From assembly GCA_023664365.1 (NCBI GenBank), contig JAMPFR010000015.1, positions 1-64,000 on the forward strand: DNA of 64,000 nt, given 5' to 3'. The position numbers and the translations under genes are program-made. The notes beneath the pieces are model-generated. The model did not search any database and was not told where the DNA came from. It saw only the letters and a list, made by a program, of their open reading frames with translations. The DNA is from Acetatifactor muris. GTDB taxonomy: Bacteria > Bacillota > Clostridia > Lachnospirales > Lachnospiraceae. Positions 8,065 through 17,800 of the stretch are shown piece by piece; the first letter of the stretch is position 1; every line of letters starts with the position of its first letter.

Positions 8065-9288
8065 TTACTCCTCGTTAAGATACTTTCTCGTTCTGGATTC
8101 TATCGTCTCGCCGCGCTCCCGGACGCCCTCCGTCACCACATAATCTTCATCATCAAACAGGAACTGATGCAGCCAGATCACGTTCTCCTCCAGATCCTGA
8201 GGAACAATACAGCTTCCGCTGGCGCCGATGTTACCGGTAACAAATTGTCCGTCGTTGGGAAATCCGCCCTCATCCACGATTTTATATTTTGCAATGTCCC
8301 CCAGCAGCTCCAGCATTTCTTCCTTGCTCAGACTGGTGTAGACCTGCCCCACCACATCATTGAAAATATTCGTCAGCGTGCCCAGATCGGCGTCCAGCGC
8401 CTTGTCCTGAATTGCCTTCAGTACGGTACGCTGCCTTTCTGTACGGGCAAAGTCGTTCCCCACATAACGGATACGGCAGTAAGCCGCCGCCTGCAGCCCG
8501 TTCAACTCCTGATACCCTGCTTCCTTCACCGGCGTATAATCAGAAGATTTCAGCACCTTCAGATCCTCCTCCGTTATTCTTCCGTTTTCGCCGCTGCCCT
8601 TGACGCCGTATTTCCACTGCACTACAATACTCTTCTGATAATCGTTAAGGTAGCTGATTTCGTTCTGCTTAATCTCAACCCATATACCGCCCAGCCCGTC
8701 AACCACATCTATCAGGCTGTTGTAGCCCACCGTTACAAAGTCCTCAATATCCATATCCAGGTTGGTGTTCAGCATCCGGATGGCTCGGGCCGGGCCTCCC
8801 TTTGCATAAGCCGCATTACATTTCGTATAAGTGTCGTTTTCCTCGCTGTCGCTGTGGCCGATATTCAGATAGGTGTCACGGTACACGCTGACCAGCTTGA
8901 TATCGCCCGTATCCTGGTTGATACTTGCAATCATGATGGTATCGCTTCGGCTGTTCTTCTCTACTTCCTTCTCGCTTGTGGCGTCCACGCCGAACAGCGC
9001 AATATTTCTGTAGCCCAGCATGGTACTTTCACCCTGCTCCTTAGCCACCTGTATCTCTGAGGGAATTGCCACCTCCTCCGGCGTTATCTTCACGATTGTA
9101 GGTCCCTGGGTAGAGATACGCGTCGCCGCCCAGAGCGCCACCAGCATAATCAGTATAACCACAACCTCAAACACAAAAATAATCAGCTTCCGCCTGGTTT
9201 TGCGCTTCATGACCGCCGCCTGGGCACTTGCGGAAGCTCTCCTGGCAGGGCCTGCCGCCGTATTTTGTCTTTTCTGCTTTGTTGCCAT
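8065..9288 (-). CDS. LytR-CpsA-Psr (LCP) wall-polymer ligase
   Basis: LCP proteins transfer undecaprenyl-linked polymers to peptidoglycan. The 407-residue protein has a short basic cytoplasmic tail, one membrane helix (about residues 35-55) and an extracellular LCP domain. Visible family motifs are LFGVDA, the conserved-arginine motif SRSDTIMI, the segment VSVYRDTYL, and later YCRIRYVGNDFARTERQR. AAAGGAG lies before the chosen ATG at 9288. The previous gene, a polyprenyl-phosphate sugar transferase, ends 16 bp upstream, so synthesis of the lipid-linked polymer and its ligation are encoded together. The N-terminal stretch is rich in Ala and Arg. Confidence 0.93.
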   Translation of the reverse strand: MATKQKRQNTAAGPARRASASAQAAVMKRKTRRKLIIFVFEVVVILIMLVALWAATRISTQGPTIVKITPEEVAIPSEIQVAKEQGESTMLGYRNIALFGVDATSEKEVEKNSRSDTIMIASINQDTGDIKLVSVYRDTYLNIGHSDSEENDTYTKCNAAYAKGGPARAIRMLNTNLDMDIEDFVTVGYNSLIDVVDGLGGIWVEIKQNEISYLNDYQKSIVVQWKYGVKGSGENGRITEEDLKVLKSSDYTPVKEAGYQELNGLQAAAYCRIRYVGNDFARTERQRTVLKAIQDKALDADLGTLTNIFNDVVGQVYTSLSKEEMLELLGDIAKYKIVDEGGFPNDGQFVTGNIGASGSCIVPQDLEENVIWLHQFLFDDEDYVVTEGVRERGETIESRTRKYLNEE

Positions 9289-9304
9289 AATACCTTCTCC
9301 TTTA

Positions 9305-10711
9305 TCAGTAAGCATTCTTGTTGACGAAACCCGTGAAAAAAGTCATGAGAATAATCTTAATATCAAAGCCGGGCGTCCAGTTCTCAATATAGTATATGTC
9401 GTAATCGATGCGCTTTCTTATGGAAGTATCTCCCCGCAGGCCGTTCACCTGCGCCCAGCCGGTCAGCCCGGGACGCACCTGATGCTTCACCATGTATCTG
9501 GGAATTTCTTCCCTGAACTTCTCCACAAACAGCGGCCGCTCCGGCCTGGGCCCCACAAGGCTCATGTCGCCCTTCAATATATTGAACAGCTGGGGCAGTT
9601 CGTCCAGACTGGTTCTTCGCAGCAGCTTTCCCACCTTTGTCACCCGGGGGTCGTCACGGACGGTCCAGGCCTTCTTTTCGTCCTTGGGCTTCTGCTGCTC
9701 CATACTGCGGAATTTATACATGTAAAAGGGCCTGTTGTGCAGCCCCACTCTCTCCTGTCTGAAAATCACGGGGCCGGGGCTCGTTGCCTTTACCAGAACA
9801 GCCGCCAGCAGCATAATGGGCGATGTTACAATGATGCCGAATACGGAACCCACAATGTCCATAGCCCGTTTGATAAACTTATTCCCGGTGTTTGTCAGGG
9901 GCACATACCTTATATTAATGACGGGAAGCCCCATCAGATCCTCTGTGTAGGGCTTACTGGGAATCAGGCTGTTATAGTCCGGTATAAATTTTGTATGGAC
10001 TCCCGATTTTTCACAGGTTCCCACAATAGTTTCCAGATAATCATAATCCTTCAGCGAAAGTGTAATCGCTATTTCATCCAGCTTGTTCTCCGGCAGAATA
10101 ATCTCCAGATTTCCCAGGCTCCCCAACACCTTTACGCCCCGGTAGACCGTTCCCGCCGGTATATTGTTGTCCAGAATCCCCACTGCCGCATAACCCCACT
10201 GGGGATTGTCCGTCAGCCTGTCGATATATTCCTCCGCCGCCCTAGAATACCCCACCAGCAGAAGATGCTTCAGATTGTAGCCCCTGCTGCGTATGGTCCG
10301 CAGTCCCTTCCGCAGGGCAAGCCGGAAACAGGCTGTGATAAAAATATTAAAGACATAAAAAAACGCCATCACGGAACGGGATATGTTAATCTCCCTGATA
10401 ATCAGGTAAAGAACTATAATCAGCGCCATAATTCCGATGGTGTTTGCCTTCACTATTCCGAAAATCTCAAATCTGCGGCGCACCGTGCGCTTGGGTGCAT
10501 ACACGCCGCAGGAATAGTAAATCAGGCCGTAAACAGGAACAATAAAAACAAGAAGCCGAAAGTATTCTATGGCCGGGAGGACGCCCGGCCCCGGGCCGTT
10601 GTTCAGGATGTAAAACTTGAAAAAGTATGCAAACATAAAGGACGCCACCGTGATGGCAGCATCAATCATCACCATTAATCGGTTGAATACTTTTTGGTTA
10701 TCCTTTATCAT
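9305..10711 (-). CDS. Polyprenyl-phosphate sugar-1-phosphate transferase
   Basis: This 468-residue enzyme of the WbaP/CpsE type would start a repeat unit by putting a hexose-1-phosphate on undecaprenyl phosphate. It has four N-terminal membrane helices, a Rossmann-like middle domain ([17 protein letters not shown]) and a C-terminal catalytic domain. That domain has a re-entrant helix ([12 protein letters not shown]), the FRQERVG and YKFRSM motifs, then [21 protein letters not shown]. The start at 10711 follows AAAGGAG. It is preceded by a GT2 gene and followed by the LCP ligase. The sugar could be glucose, galactose or an amino sugar; the sequence does not decide. Confidence 0.95.
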   Translation of the reverse strand: MIKDNQKVFNRLMVMIDAAITVASFMFAYFFKFYILNNGPGPGVLPAIEYFRLLVFIVPVYGLIYYSCGVYAPKRTVRRRFEIFGIVKANTIGIMALIIVLYLIIREINISRSVMAFFYVFNIFITACFRLALRKGLRTIRSRGYNLKHLLLVGYSRAAEEYIDRLTDNPQWGYAAVGILDNNIPAGTVYRGVKVLGSLGNLEIILPENKLDEIAITLSLKDYDYLETIVGTCEKSGVHTKFIPDYNSLIPSKPYTEDLMGLPVINIRYVPLTNTGNKFIKRAMDIVGSVFGIIVTSPIMLLAAVLVKATSPGPVIFRQERVGLHNRPFYMYKFRSMEQQKPKDEKKAWTVRDDPRVTKVGKLLRRTSLDELPQLFNILKGDMSLVGPRPERPLFVEKFREEIPRYMVKHQVRPGLTGWAQVNGLRGDTSIRKRIDYDIYYIENWTPGFDIKIILMTFFTGFVNKNAY

Positions 10712-10769
10712 AAATTGCTCCTTTGACTTATTATACAGAAAACAACTTATGAAATTATGAAGGTGTTTC

Positions 10770-11747
10770 TTAAGATTTCTTAAGAAAGCGAAGAACGTTG
10801 AGATACAGCTGACCCTGAATGGCAAAATAATTTTTCAGGTGCCTGATTTGAAATTTGACCTTATGCTCTCTGCCCGCAGAAGACAAAAGCCTTGCAAAGC
10901 CCTTTCCGAAGCCGGTGATATAAGCCTTCCCCATGCCCTTGCCGCAGAAAAAGACAAACTTTGCCAGAAATCCCAAAGCCAGAAAAGGCAGATTCCAAAG
11001 CCACTGCAGCAGCGGCATATTTTTCCCCACCACATAAATATTGTTTGCGGACGCCAGAGACGTCTTCCAGACATTGTACCGGGAGCCGCTGGAAGCGCTG
11101 CCGTAGTGAATGACCTCCGCCCCCGGCTCATAATAACACCTGTAACCGTATATGCGGGCCCGGTAGCCTATATCCAGATCCTCCATATAAGCAAAGTGCT
11201 CCTCGTCAAAATAACCGATTTCCTCAAATATGCTTTTCCGATAGATTGCGGCTCCGGCGCAGGCGGAAAATATCCTGCAGGGAACGGAATAACGCTCCGC
11301 CGGCTTCCCTTTCCCCCGGGCGTAAGCCCATCCGAGGACACAGTAGCGATCCCCCGCATCATCCAACAGCCTCGGGTTATCCCACATGAGCATTTTCGCA
11401 CTGACCGCAAAGGCGTCCGGCCTGGCCTCAATAGCATAACACAAGTTCTTAATAAATTCAGATTTAACTTTAGTGTCATTGTTCAGGAGGATGACATAGG
11501 GAGAATCCGCACGGCGCAGTCCTGTGTTTACCGCATGACAGAATCCGGTATTTTCAGGCAAAGCTTCCACCTGTACCTGGGGATAGCTCTCCCGCAGCAG
11601 TTCAAGACTGCCGTCGGCAGAGCCGTTATCAACTACCAGAACCGTATACTCCGGTGTGTCTGCTGCCTGGGCAAGGACAGCGTCCAGACAGTCTTTTAAA
11701 AACCGGATTCCGTTGTAATTCGGTATAACTACCGTTATTTTACACAT
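10770..11747 (-). CDS. GT2 glycosyltransferase
   Basis: A 325-residue protein that begins ITVVIPNYNGIRFLKDCLDAV. It continues with VVDNGSADGS, PENTGFCHAVNTGL, the metal-binding LLNNDT, and FDEEHFAYMEDLDIGYRARI. This is the pattern of rhamnosyltransferase-type GT2 enzymes of the WbbL kind. Hydrophobic and basic residues near the C terminus suggest membrane association. TAGGAG precedes the ATG at 11747. It sits between another GT2 gene and the initiating sugar transferase. The donor could be dTDP-rhamnose or another deoxysugar from this window, but that is inference. Confidence 0.9.
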   Translation of the reverse strand: MCKITVVIPNYNGIRFLKDCLDAVLAQAADTPEYTVLVVDNGSADGSLELLRESYPQVQVEALPENTGFCHAVNTGLRRADSPYVILLNNDTKVKSEFIKNLCYAIEARPDAFAVSAKMLMWDNPRLLDDAGDRYCVLGWAYARGKGKPAERYSVPCRIFSACAGAAIYRKSIFEEIGYFDEEHFAYMEDLDIGYRARIYGYRCYYEPGAEVIHYGSASSGSRYNVWKTSLASANNIYVVGKNMPLLQWLWNLPFLALGFLAKFVFFCGKGMGKAYITGFGKGFARLLSSAGREHKVKFQIRHLKNYFAIQGQLYLNVLRFLKKS

Positions 11748-11808
11748 GCCCACTCCTACATTCACCAAGTATATCTCACACTTTGCCGGGTTTCCGATCC
11801 GCTTATCT

Positions 11809-13146
11809 TTATAAGGGTTGGTACAGAAGCCTGTAGCCTCTGTCCCGCAGCGCCCTGCTGAGCCGGAGACTGACTTCCACCGGATTCGTTCCGTCAGGCA
11901 GCGTGGCTGCGTCAAAGGTGTCCGTTCCCGGCAAAGCCTTATATGGAACACCTGTTATTTCTTCAAAAAGCCCTCTCAGGGATTCCCGCACCTCCAGATT
12001 ACGCACATCCAGCGCCTCTGCATCCTGCTGCAGTACCGCCCGATGAAGGTATCCGCTGTAAACCACAGGCAGTCCCTCATAAAAGACCGAACCGTCCGTC
12101 CCCATCCTGCCTCCTGTAACCTTTCCGTCTTCAGTAAGCCTGCCGCCTACCGCCGCCAGGTCATCCCGGATCTTCAGGGGGCTTTCCTCATATTCCAGAC
12201 GGTAAAAGCCCGGATGGGGCATTTCCACCGCCTTTGCCTTCCAGCCTCTTCTGTCCGCAAATTCCTGTACCGCCCTGCGCCCCGCGTCATAAGCGTAACG
12301 CTTGCTCCAGGGATTTTCCGATGTGGAGCTGCCGTAGCAGCGCCAGTGATAAATGGCCTTGGGAACATGCACAATGGCGTCCTCTTTCCCTGCCAGCTCG
12401 TCCACCGCCCGCAGCACCAGGTCATAATCCTGAGCGCCGTCAAATTCTTTCCGAAGCTTCAGCTTTTGAATCAGTTCCCGCTTCATCACCAAAAAATGAC
12501 AGATGTAATTATTTGATAACAGCAAATCCAGATTGAAGTCTTCCTTCCTGTTGGGTTCGTGGTATATCATCATATTGCTTTCGGCCTTGTCCTCGTCGGA
12601 ATACAGCATCTGCACCTCCAGGCCCGCCCGGCGCTTTTCATCTATCCGAACAGCCACCTCATACAAGGCGTCCCTGGTCAATGCATCGTCATGGTCCAAA
12701 AGGCCCACATAATCCCCCGTAGCCAGTTCCAGCGCCCTGTTGGTGTTTTCCGAAATGCCCCCGTTGCTCTCCAGATGCACATAACGGATACGGGGATCGT
12801 CAAATTCCCGCATCACCTTCCGAATCTTTTTCTTCCTCCTCCTTGTTGCATCCGCCAGAATCAGTTCCCAGTAAGGATAGCTCTGAAACATCATGGAATC
12901 CAGCAGATCCCGCAGACAGTTTTCTCTGGTGCGGTATGCCGGAACCACAATACTGAACTTCAATGAGGCGCTGTTCTCCTCCGCCCAGCGCTTCTGACGT
13001 TTCAACTCCTCCAGAGAAGCCAGCTCCCACCTGTAAAGGGGCTGCTTCCTCTGCTCCAGCTTCTCCTGTATTTCATAACGCGTGCTTTCAAACCCGTTCC
13101 GCGCCAGGAAAAATAATGTTCTTTTTATATCCGCAAGCTTAATCAT
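11809..13146 (-). CDS. GT2 glycosyltransferase with helical N-terminal extension
   Basis: Residues 1-70 form a charged helical region (ALEELKRQKRW-like). They are followed by a GT2 domain (SIVVPAYRTRENCLRDLLDSM, DATRRRKKKI, SNGGISENTNRAL, DHDDAL, YSDEDK, EFDGAQDYDLVLRA, IYHWRCYGSSTSENP). This domain strongly resembles the first GT2 domain of the 802-residue enzyme at 18240, including the YSDEDK and FDGAQDYD segments, so the two are paralogues. The C-terminal 110 residues are less conserved. The start may be 13146 or the ATG at 13161; the upstream terminator leaves almost no 5' leader. Confidence 0.87.
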   Translation of the reverse strand: MIKLADIKRTLFFLARNGFESTRYEIQEKLEQRKQPLYRWELASLEELKRQKRWAEENSASLKFSIVVPAYRTRENCLRDLLDSMMFQSYPYWELILADATRRRKKKIRKVMREFDDPRIRYVHLESNGGISENTNRALELATGDYVGLLDHDDALTRDALYEVAVRIDEKRRAGLEVQMLYSDEDKAESNMMIYHEPNRKEDFNLDLLLSNNYICHFLVMKRELIQKLKLRKEFDGAQDYDLVLRAVDELAGKEDAIVHVPKAIYHWRCYGSSTSENPWSKRYAYDAGRRAVQEFADRRGWKAKAVEMPHPGFYRLEYEESPLKIRDDLAAVGGRLTEDGKVTGGRMGTDGSVFYEGLPVVYSGYLHRAVLQQDAEALDVRNLEVRESLRGLFEEITGVPYKALPGTDTFDAATLPDGTNPVEVSLRLSRALRDRGYRLLYQPL

Positions 13147-13191
13147 ACCCACCCCGTTCATTCCTCTTAATATCCTGAAAAACAGACAAGA

Positions 13192-13220
13192 GAATTCCCT
13201 GCCCTTATGGCAGGGAATTC
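13192..13220 (-). terminator. Terminator after phosphoglucomutase
   Basis: GAATTCCCTGCC (13192-13203) pairs perfectly with 13209-13220 across a 5-nt loop. In the minus transcript it is followed by CTCTTGTCTGTTTTT. The next gene starts only 45 bp later, so it may rely partly on read-through. Confidence 0.85.
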
Positions 13221-13229
13221 ATTATGTTC

Positions 13230-14951
13230 TTACAGTTCAGCCTTCAAATCCTCCGTCAGCTGCTCCAGCCTTGCCTCCGCATCCCGGATACTGCTTCCCT
13301 TCACGCCCATATAAAACTTAATCTTAGGCTCTGTGCCGGAGGGACGGGCACAGCACCATTCGTCCTCAGGCAGTTCAAAATAAAGTACGTTGGACTTGGG
13401 CAGCCCGGTCTTCGTCTCTGTCCCGGCCGTCATATCCACAATTCTGTCCGTCTGATAATCTCTGAACTTCAACACCTTTCTGGAACCAAAGGCCTTTGGC
13501 GGATTCTGTCTCAACTTATCCATAATCTCCGCAATCTGCCTTGCGCCGTCGATTCCCTTCATGGTAATGGTATACTGGCTCTCCTTATAATAACCGTATT
13601 TCTCATAAGTATCCAACATCATATCCCACAAGGTCTTGCCGTGCTTCTTGCAGTACGCCGCAACCTCGCAGAGACACATAACGGCCACAATGGCGTCCTT
13701 GTCCCTGGCATGGGTTCCCGCCAGGCAGCCGTAGCTCTCCTCCAGGCCGAATACATAATTGTTGCTTCCTGTCTGCTCAAACAGCTTAATCTGCTCGCCG
13801 ATAAACTTAAAGCCCGTCAGCACTTCAATCAGCTTCACATTGTAAGCGGCGGTAATGGGCCTGGTCATGTTGGTGGTCACAATCGTAGTCACCAGAGCGG
13901 GATTTACAGGCATTGTACCCGTAGCGGTCTTCTCCCGGAGGATGTACTCCGCAATCAGCATACCTGACATATTACCTGTAAAGGAAACATATTCTCCGGT
14001 CTTTGTATCTTTTGCATACACGCCCAGACGATCCGCATCCGGATCCGTTGCCAGCACAATATCCGCATCCTTCTCCTTTGCAAGGCGCAACGCATAAGTA
14101 AATGCCTTGGGATCCTCCGGGTTGGGATAATCCAGGGTGGTGAAATCGGGGTCGGGATTTTCCTGCTCGGGCACCACATACACATTTTTAAAGCCAAGCT
14201 CGGAAAGCACCCTTCTCACCGGGAGATTACCCGTTCCGCAGAGAGGCGTATACACAATCTTGATGTCCTCAGCCATCTCCTGAATCACATCGGGATGAAT
14301 AATCTGCTTTTTCAACTCCGCCATATATTTGTCGTCAATCTCCCTGCCGATTACCTGGTACAGTCCGGCGGCAGCGGCGGCTTCCTTTTCCATGGTCTTA
14401 CACTGATGGAAGTCCTTAATTGCCTTTACTTCCTCGATAATCTGAACATCCTTGGGCGCGGTAACCTGGGCTCCATCCTCCCAGTATACCTTATAGCCGT
14501 TGTACTCCGGCGGATTATGGCTGGCCGTCACCACAATTCCGGCGGTACAGCCCAAGGTGCGGAGGGCAAAGGAAAGCTCCGGCGTAGGTCTTAAGGAGTC
14601 AAACACATAAGCCTTAATGCCGTTGGCAGCCAGGCAGAGTCCCGCCACATCCGCAAATTCGGGGGACATCCTTCTGGAATCATATGCAATGGCAACGCCC
14701 TTCGCCTGAGTACCCTGCTTTAAAATAAAATTTGCCAGGCCCTGGGTGGCCTTGCGAACCGTATACACATTCATGCGGTTGGTTCCTGCGCCGATTACGC
14801 CCCGCAGGCCGCCGGTTCCGAATTCCAGTTCCTTGTAAAACCGCTCTTCTATCTCACCGGGATTGTTGCGGATTGCCAACAGCTCATTCTTTGTGTCCTG
14901 ATCGAAATAATCGTCTTCCAGCCAAAAATTGAATTCCTCCATATAACCCAT
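13230..14951 (-). CDS. Phosphoglucomutase/phosphomannomutase
   Basis: The 573-residue enzyme interconverts hexose-6-phosphate and hexose-1-phosphate, supplying glucose-1-phosphate for nucleotide sugars such as dTDP-glucose. The four domains of the alpha-D-phosphohexomutase family are recognisable. The catalytic serine is in TASHNPPEYNGYK (near residue 147), the metal loop in DPDADRLGV (near 305), the sugar-binding loop in GLEESYG (near 405), and the phosphate-binding loop in RPSGTEPKIKFY near the end. The length matches the long PgcA/PgmB form of Firmicutes. AGAGG precedes the ATG. A good terminator follows it. Confidence 0.96.
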   Translation of the reverse strand: MGYMEEFNFWLEDDYFDQDTKNELLAIRNNPGEIEERFYKELEFGTGGLRGVIGAGTNRMNVYTVRKATQGLANFILKQGTQAKGVAIAYDSRRMSPEFADVAGLCLAANGIKAYVFDSLRPTPELSFALRTLGCTAGIVVTASHNPPEYNGYKVYWEDGAQVTAPKDVQIIEEVKAIKDFHQCKTMEKEAAAAAGLYQVIGREIDDKYMAELKKQIIHPDVIQEMAEDIKIVYTPLCGTGNLPVRRVLSELGFKNVYVVPEQENPDPDFTTLDYPNPEDPKAFTYALRLAKEKDADIVLATDPDADRLGVYAKDTKTGEYVSFTGNMSGMLIAEYILREKTATGTMPVNPALVTTIVTTNMTRPITAAYNVKLIEVLTGFKFIGEQIKLFEQTGSNNYVFGLEESYGCLAGTHARDKDAIVAVMCLCEVAAYCKKHGKTLWDMMLDTYEKYGYYKESQYTITMKGIDGARQIAEIMDKLRQNPPKAFGSRKVLKFRDYQTDRIVDMTAGTETKTGLPKSNVLYFELPEDEWCCARPSGTEPKIKFYMGVKGSSIRDAEARLEQLTEDLKAEL

Positions 14952-15034
14952 GTTATTTTACCTCTTTCTGCCCGTACCGGACCATATTTGCTTTGCAGTG
15001 CCTGCTTTGCAGCCGCCTGTCTTTCTCTGCGTAC

Positions 15035-15064
15035 ATTATATCATATTCCATAGCGCTGTACCAT
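15035..15064 (-). promoter_or_regulatory. Possible phosphoglucomutase promoter
   Basis: A TATAAT box (15035-15040, minus strand) lies about 85 bp before the gene. The -35 region, around TGGTAC, is poor. The leader also contains two copies of CTGCAAAGCA. Confidence 0.45.
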
Positions 15065-15081
15065 ACTAAATTCGGAAAATA

Positions 15082-16140
15082 TTACCGTTCATAATAACGA
15101 TAAATTTCCTCCTCACGGATGGCGCGGACCAGGCTGCGCATATCCGCCATTGTTTCCTCTCTGTTTTCCTCCGTCAGCCGACAGCCGCCCGCCTGCATCT
15201 GCTCCAGCATATACTGATTGATCTCCGGAGAATAGTGAATCATATCCATGTAATTATCCAGATTGCATATTATGTCCCTGTTATTCTGAAAATAATAAAG
15301 CTCCACATTCTCAAAGGAGAGCAGCATCGGAATCGTCTCCTCTAAAATATAAAATCTTTCTTCCTCCTCTCCGTTTATCCAGGCGCAGTCCCACCACAGC
15401 ATGGAATAAGGAGGAATCAGGAAACGGTACTGTATTTCCGGATGCTCCTCAATCTGAGCCGCCAGCATCTTCATATTTTCCTGCACCGCCTCAGCCGCTT
15501 GTGGCTCAGGATCCTTCTGCGCCACATCCTGTCCCGGATTCCGGGGCCTGTCATACCATCTCATGGCTCCCTCCGCGCTGAAATTCTTACCCGCCGCCCA
15601 GTTATATGCCTGTCCTCCCGTATTGATCCCCTTAATGGAACTGACTATCATAGCCGGTATTTTTTCCAGCAGTATTTCCTTGTTGTACAGATACGGCAGA
15701 TCGTCCAACAGTGTTTCCGTGCCCAGGTATCGGGGGGTGTTATCATACAGCTGTACCTCCGGAGACGCGTTCATGGCAAAAATATCAAGGCACCAGAAAA
15801 TGTTTTCGACAGTATGCTCTTTCTCCGCCAGCTCCACATAATACAAAAGATCGGCCACGGAGCCGGACGCTTTGATTACTTTAAGCGTATTACAGTCATA
15901 TGCGGCGTTCAGCTGATCCGTATCAAAATTCTCAGCCACGGAGGAGCCTACCAGCAGACTGTCATATTGAAAATTGCGGATGGTTCCCGGCATCTGATTC
16001 TCCCTGTCATTCAAAACGGCCCGTAAGCCAAAAAAAGGAGTATGATACTGATAAAAAGGATCCGCCAGCCATACCACGGCAGCAATTACGGCCAGCTCCG
16101 CTGCAATCAAAATAATAAGCCTCTTTAACGCACTTTTCAT
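15082..16140 (-). CDS. Membrane-anchored DltD/SGNH-like partner of the MBOAT acyltransferase
   Basis: A 352-residue protein with one N-terminal membrane helix (residues 7-27) and an extracellular domain that includes DSLLVGSSVAENFD near residue 60. The GSS could be an SGNH/DltD-type nucleophile. Further segments are FWCLDIFAMNASPE and YSPEINQYMLEQM. DltD, AlgX and related proteins pair with an MBOAT to move acyl groups onto extracellular polymers. The MBOAT gene lies immediately upstream on the same strand. The pairing is well supported by position; the exact family and substrate are not. A 35-bp repeated hairpin element lies directly before its AGGGG ribosome binding site. Confidence 0.7.
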   Translation of the reverse strand: MKSALKRLIILIAAELAVIAAVVWLADPFYQYHTPFFGLRAVLNDRENQMPGTIRNFQYDSLLVGSSVAENFDTDQLNAAYDCNTLKVIKASGSVADLLYYVELAEKEHTVENIFWCLDIFAMNASPEVQLYDNTPRYLGTETLLDDLPYLYNKEILLEKIPAMIVSSIKGINTGGQAYNWAAGKNFSAEGAMRWYDRPRNPGQDVAQKDPEPQAAEAVQENMKMLAAQIEEHPEIQYRFLIPPYSMLWWDCAWINGEEEERFYILEETIPMLLSFENVELYYFQNNRDIICNLDNYMDMIHYSPEINQYMLEQMQAGGCRLTEENREETMADMRSLVRAIREEEIYRYYER

Positions 16141-16147
16141 ATATATA

Positions 16148-16182
16148 CCCCTCTGCGTGCTTCAGCACGCGTACCAATCAAT
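16148..16182 (-). repeat. 35-bp leader hairpin element, copy 1
   Basis: The element contains the hairpin GCGTGC-TTCA-GCACGC and the flank GTACCAATCAAT. It is 33/35 identical to 50385-50419. In both places it lies just upstream of an AGGGGT ribosome binding site and an ATGAAAA start, in the same orientation, which suggests a leader role and not a random intergenic repeat. Confidence 0.8.
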
Positions 16183-16246
16183 ATTTGAAAATTTATTTTC
16201 AAACTTACGTCTCATCTTGCACATCATAATAAAGTAACATGTGCTT

Positions 16247-17746
16247 CTAAAAATTAAAATATAAAAATACACTGACCCGGGACAAAGAAATAAAGGACCA
16301 GACAAACAGCGTCGCCAGGCAGAAGCCGCCCCATCTGCTTTTCCCCTTTTCCTCGATCCACTGCTCCGCCTTCTTTCCCCTGACGGCAGCAATTCCGATT
16401 CCCGCCAGCAGGAAAAAGCAAAAGACATAAAAAGGATTCAACAGGCCGGGAGCCGCCATCTCCAGGAACTTCACCACCACATAATTCTCAGGGTATCTCA
16501 GAGTATTGCACATTGCGGCGAAAAACCCGTTATTTCCGGCTGTAAACAGTTTCTTCCACAAAAGCAGGGCGTCCGTCAGCGAATCGCTTCTGAAGACGGA
16601 AAAGGACAGCGTCACAAAAACCGCAGTCAACAGCCTGTTCATCCACTCCCATCGAAAACGGGCTTTGGGAAAAAGAGTTTCAAAAACCGCCGCAAATCCG
16701 TGCATCAGCCCCCAGACAATAAACGTCCAATTCGCACCGTGCCACAGTCCGCTGACCAGAAAAACAATCAGTAGATTCAGGCACTGCCGCCCTTTTCCTT
16801 TGCGGCTGCCGCCCAGCGGGAAATAGACATACCGGGACAAAAACCGGGATAAAGTCATATGCCATCGACGCCAGAACTCCCTGACGGAGCCTGCCAGAAA
16901 GGGCGAATTAAAGTTCTCCGGAAGCTGAAATCCAAACATCCTGCCGATTCCTCTTGCCATATCACAATAGCCGCTGAAGTCAAAATAAAGCTCCATCATA
17001 TAGAAACAAATGACACCCCAGGCGGAGGGGGTATCCAGGGCCATGATATTGCCATATTCCGCGTTTACCGGAACTGCAAGCGTATCTGCAAGCAGTACCT
17101 TCTTTGCCAGCCCCAGGATAAAAAGGGAAAAGCCCTTATAAAGGTCTTCCGCAGCGGGCTGCCGGTTCTTCCTCCCCTGAAGCTGCGGCAGCAATTCGTT
17201 ATGCATCACAATAGGTCCCGCCACCAGCTGCGGAAAAAAGCTGATATAAAAGCAGTAATCGGCCAAAGGGTAGTGAGGCGCCTCCCCCCGATAACGTTCG
17301 ATCACAAAAGAAAGCTGTTGAAATGTAAAGAAACTGATTCCAAGGGGAAGCGCGATTTTTTCCACATGAATATCCGTGTGCAGGAAAAAGTTACAGTTAT
17401 CAATGAAAAAATTAAAATATTTAAAATAGAAAAGCAGTCCCAGGTTTCCCAGAATGCCTGCCGCCGGAAACCATCCTGAAACGCTCCGGCTCTCCGCAGC
17501 CTCTGCCCCGCCCCTGCGCCGCCTTTGAATACTGTATTCCATCAATGCGCTTAATCCGTAATTGAACCCCAGCCCTGCAAGCAGAATCCACAGATAGGAA
17601 ATATTGTAATATCCGTAAAACCAAAAAGACATGCCAATCAGAAAAACCTTTGCATAAATCGGATTTTCAAGCTTCTGGAGCAGGAACCATCCGAGAAGCG
17701 CCGCCGGCAGAAATATTGTGATAAAAATTACCGAGTTAAAAAGCAT
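16247..17746 (-). CDS. MBOAT-family O-acyltransferase
   Basis: The 499-residue polytopic protein carries the family core WRRWHMTLSRFLSRYVYFPL and the likely catalytic histidine in SGLWHGANWTF. About ten membrane segments are predictable by eye. MBOAT proteins of the AlgI, DltB and PatA groups carry acetyl or other acyl groups across the membrane for attachment to polysaccharides. Here the following gene encodes a DltD/SGNH-like protein that would finish the transfer. The start at 17746 follows GAGG. The upstream intergenic region carries 72-bp tandem repeats with ATGGTACAAT on this strand in each copy, a possible -10-like box. Confidence 0.93.
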   Translation of the reverse strand: MLFNSVIFITIFLPAALLGWFLLQKLENPIYAKVFLIGMSFWFYGYYNISYLWILLAGLGFNYGLSALMEYSIQRRRRGGAEAAESRSVSGWFPAAGILGNLGLLFYFKYFNFFIDNCNFFLHTDIHVEKIALPLGISFFTFQQLSFVIERYRGEAPHYPLADYCFYISFFPQLVAGPIVMHNELLPQLQGRKNRQPAAEDLYKGFSLFILGLAKKVLLADTLAVPVNAEYGNIMALDTPSAWGVICFYMMELYFDFSGYCDMARGIGRMFGFQLPENFNSPFLAGSVREFWRRWHMTLSRFLSRYVYFPLGGSRKGKGRQCLNLLIVFLVSGLWHGANWTFIVWGLMHGFAAVFETLFPKARFRWEWMNRLLTAVFVTLSFSVFRSDSLTDALLLWKKLFTAGNNGFFAAMCNTLRYPENYVVVKFLEMAAPGLLNPFYVFCFFLLAGIGIAAVRGKKAEQWIEEKGKSRWGGFCLATLFVWSFISLSRVSVFLYFNF

Positions 17747-17800
17747 CTGTATTTACCTCGTGCGCACTGTTTATGACTATTCCGCCATACGCGCAGATTG

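Noticed and set aside
8023-10678. Long open frames on the plus strand opposite LCP and the sugar transferase
   Set aside because: They are antisense to strong family members, lack ribosome binding sites and have no recognisable motif; they arise from the codon bias of the real genes.
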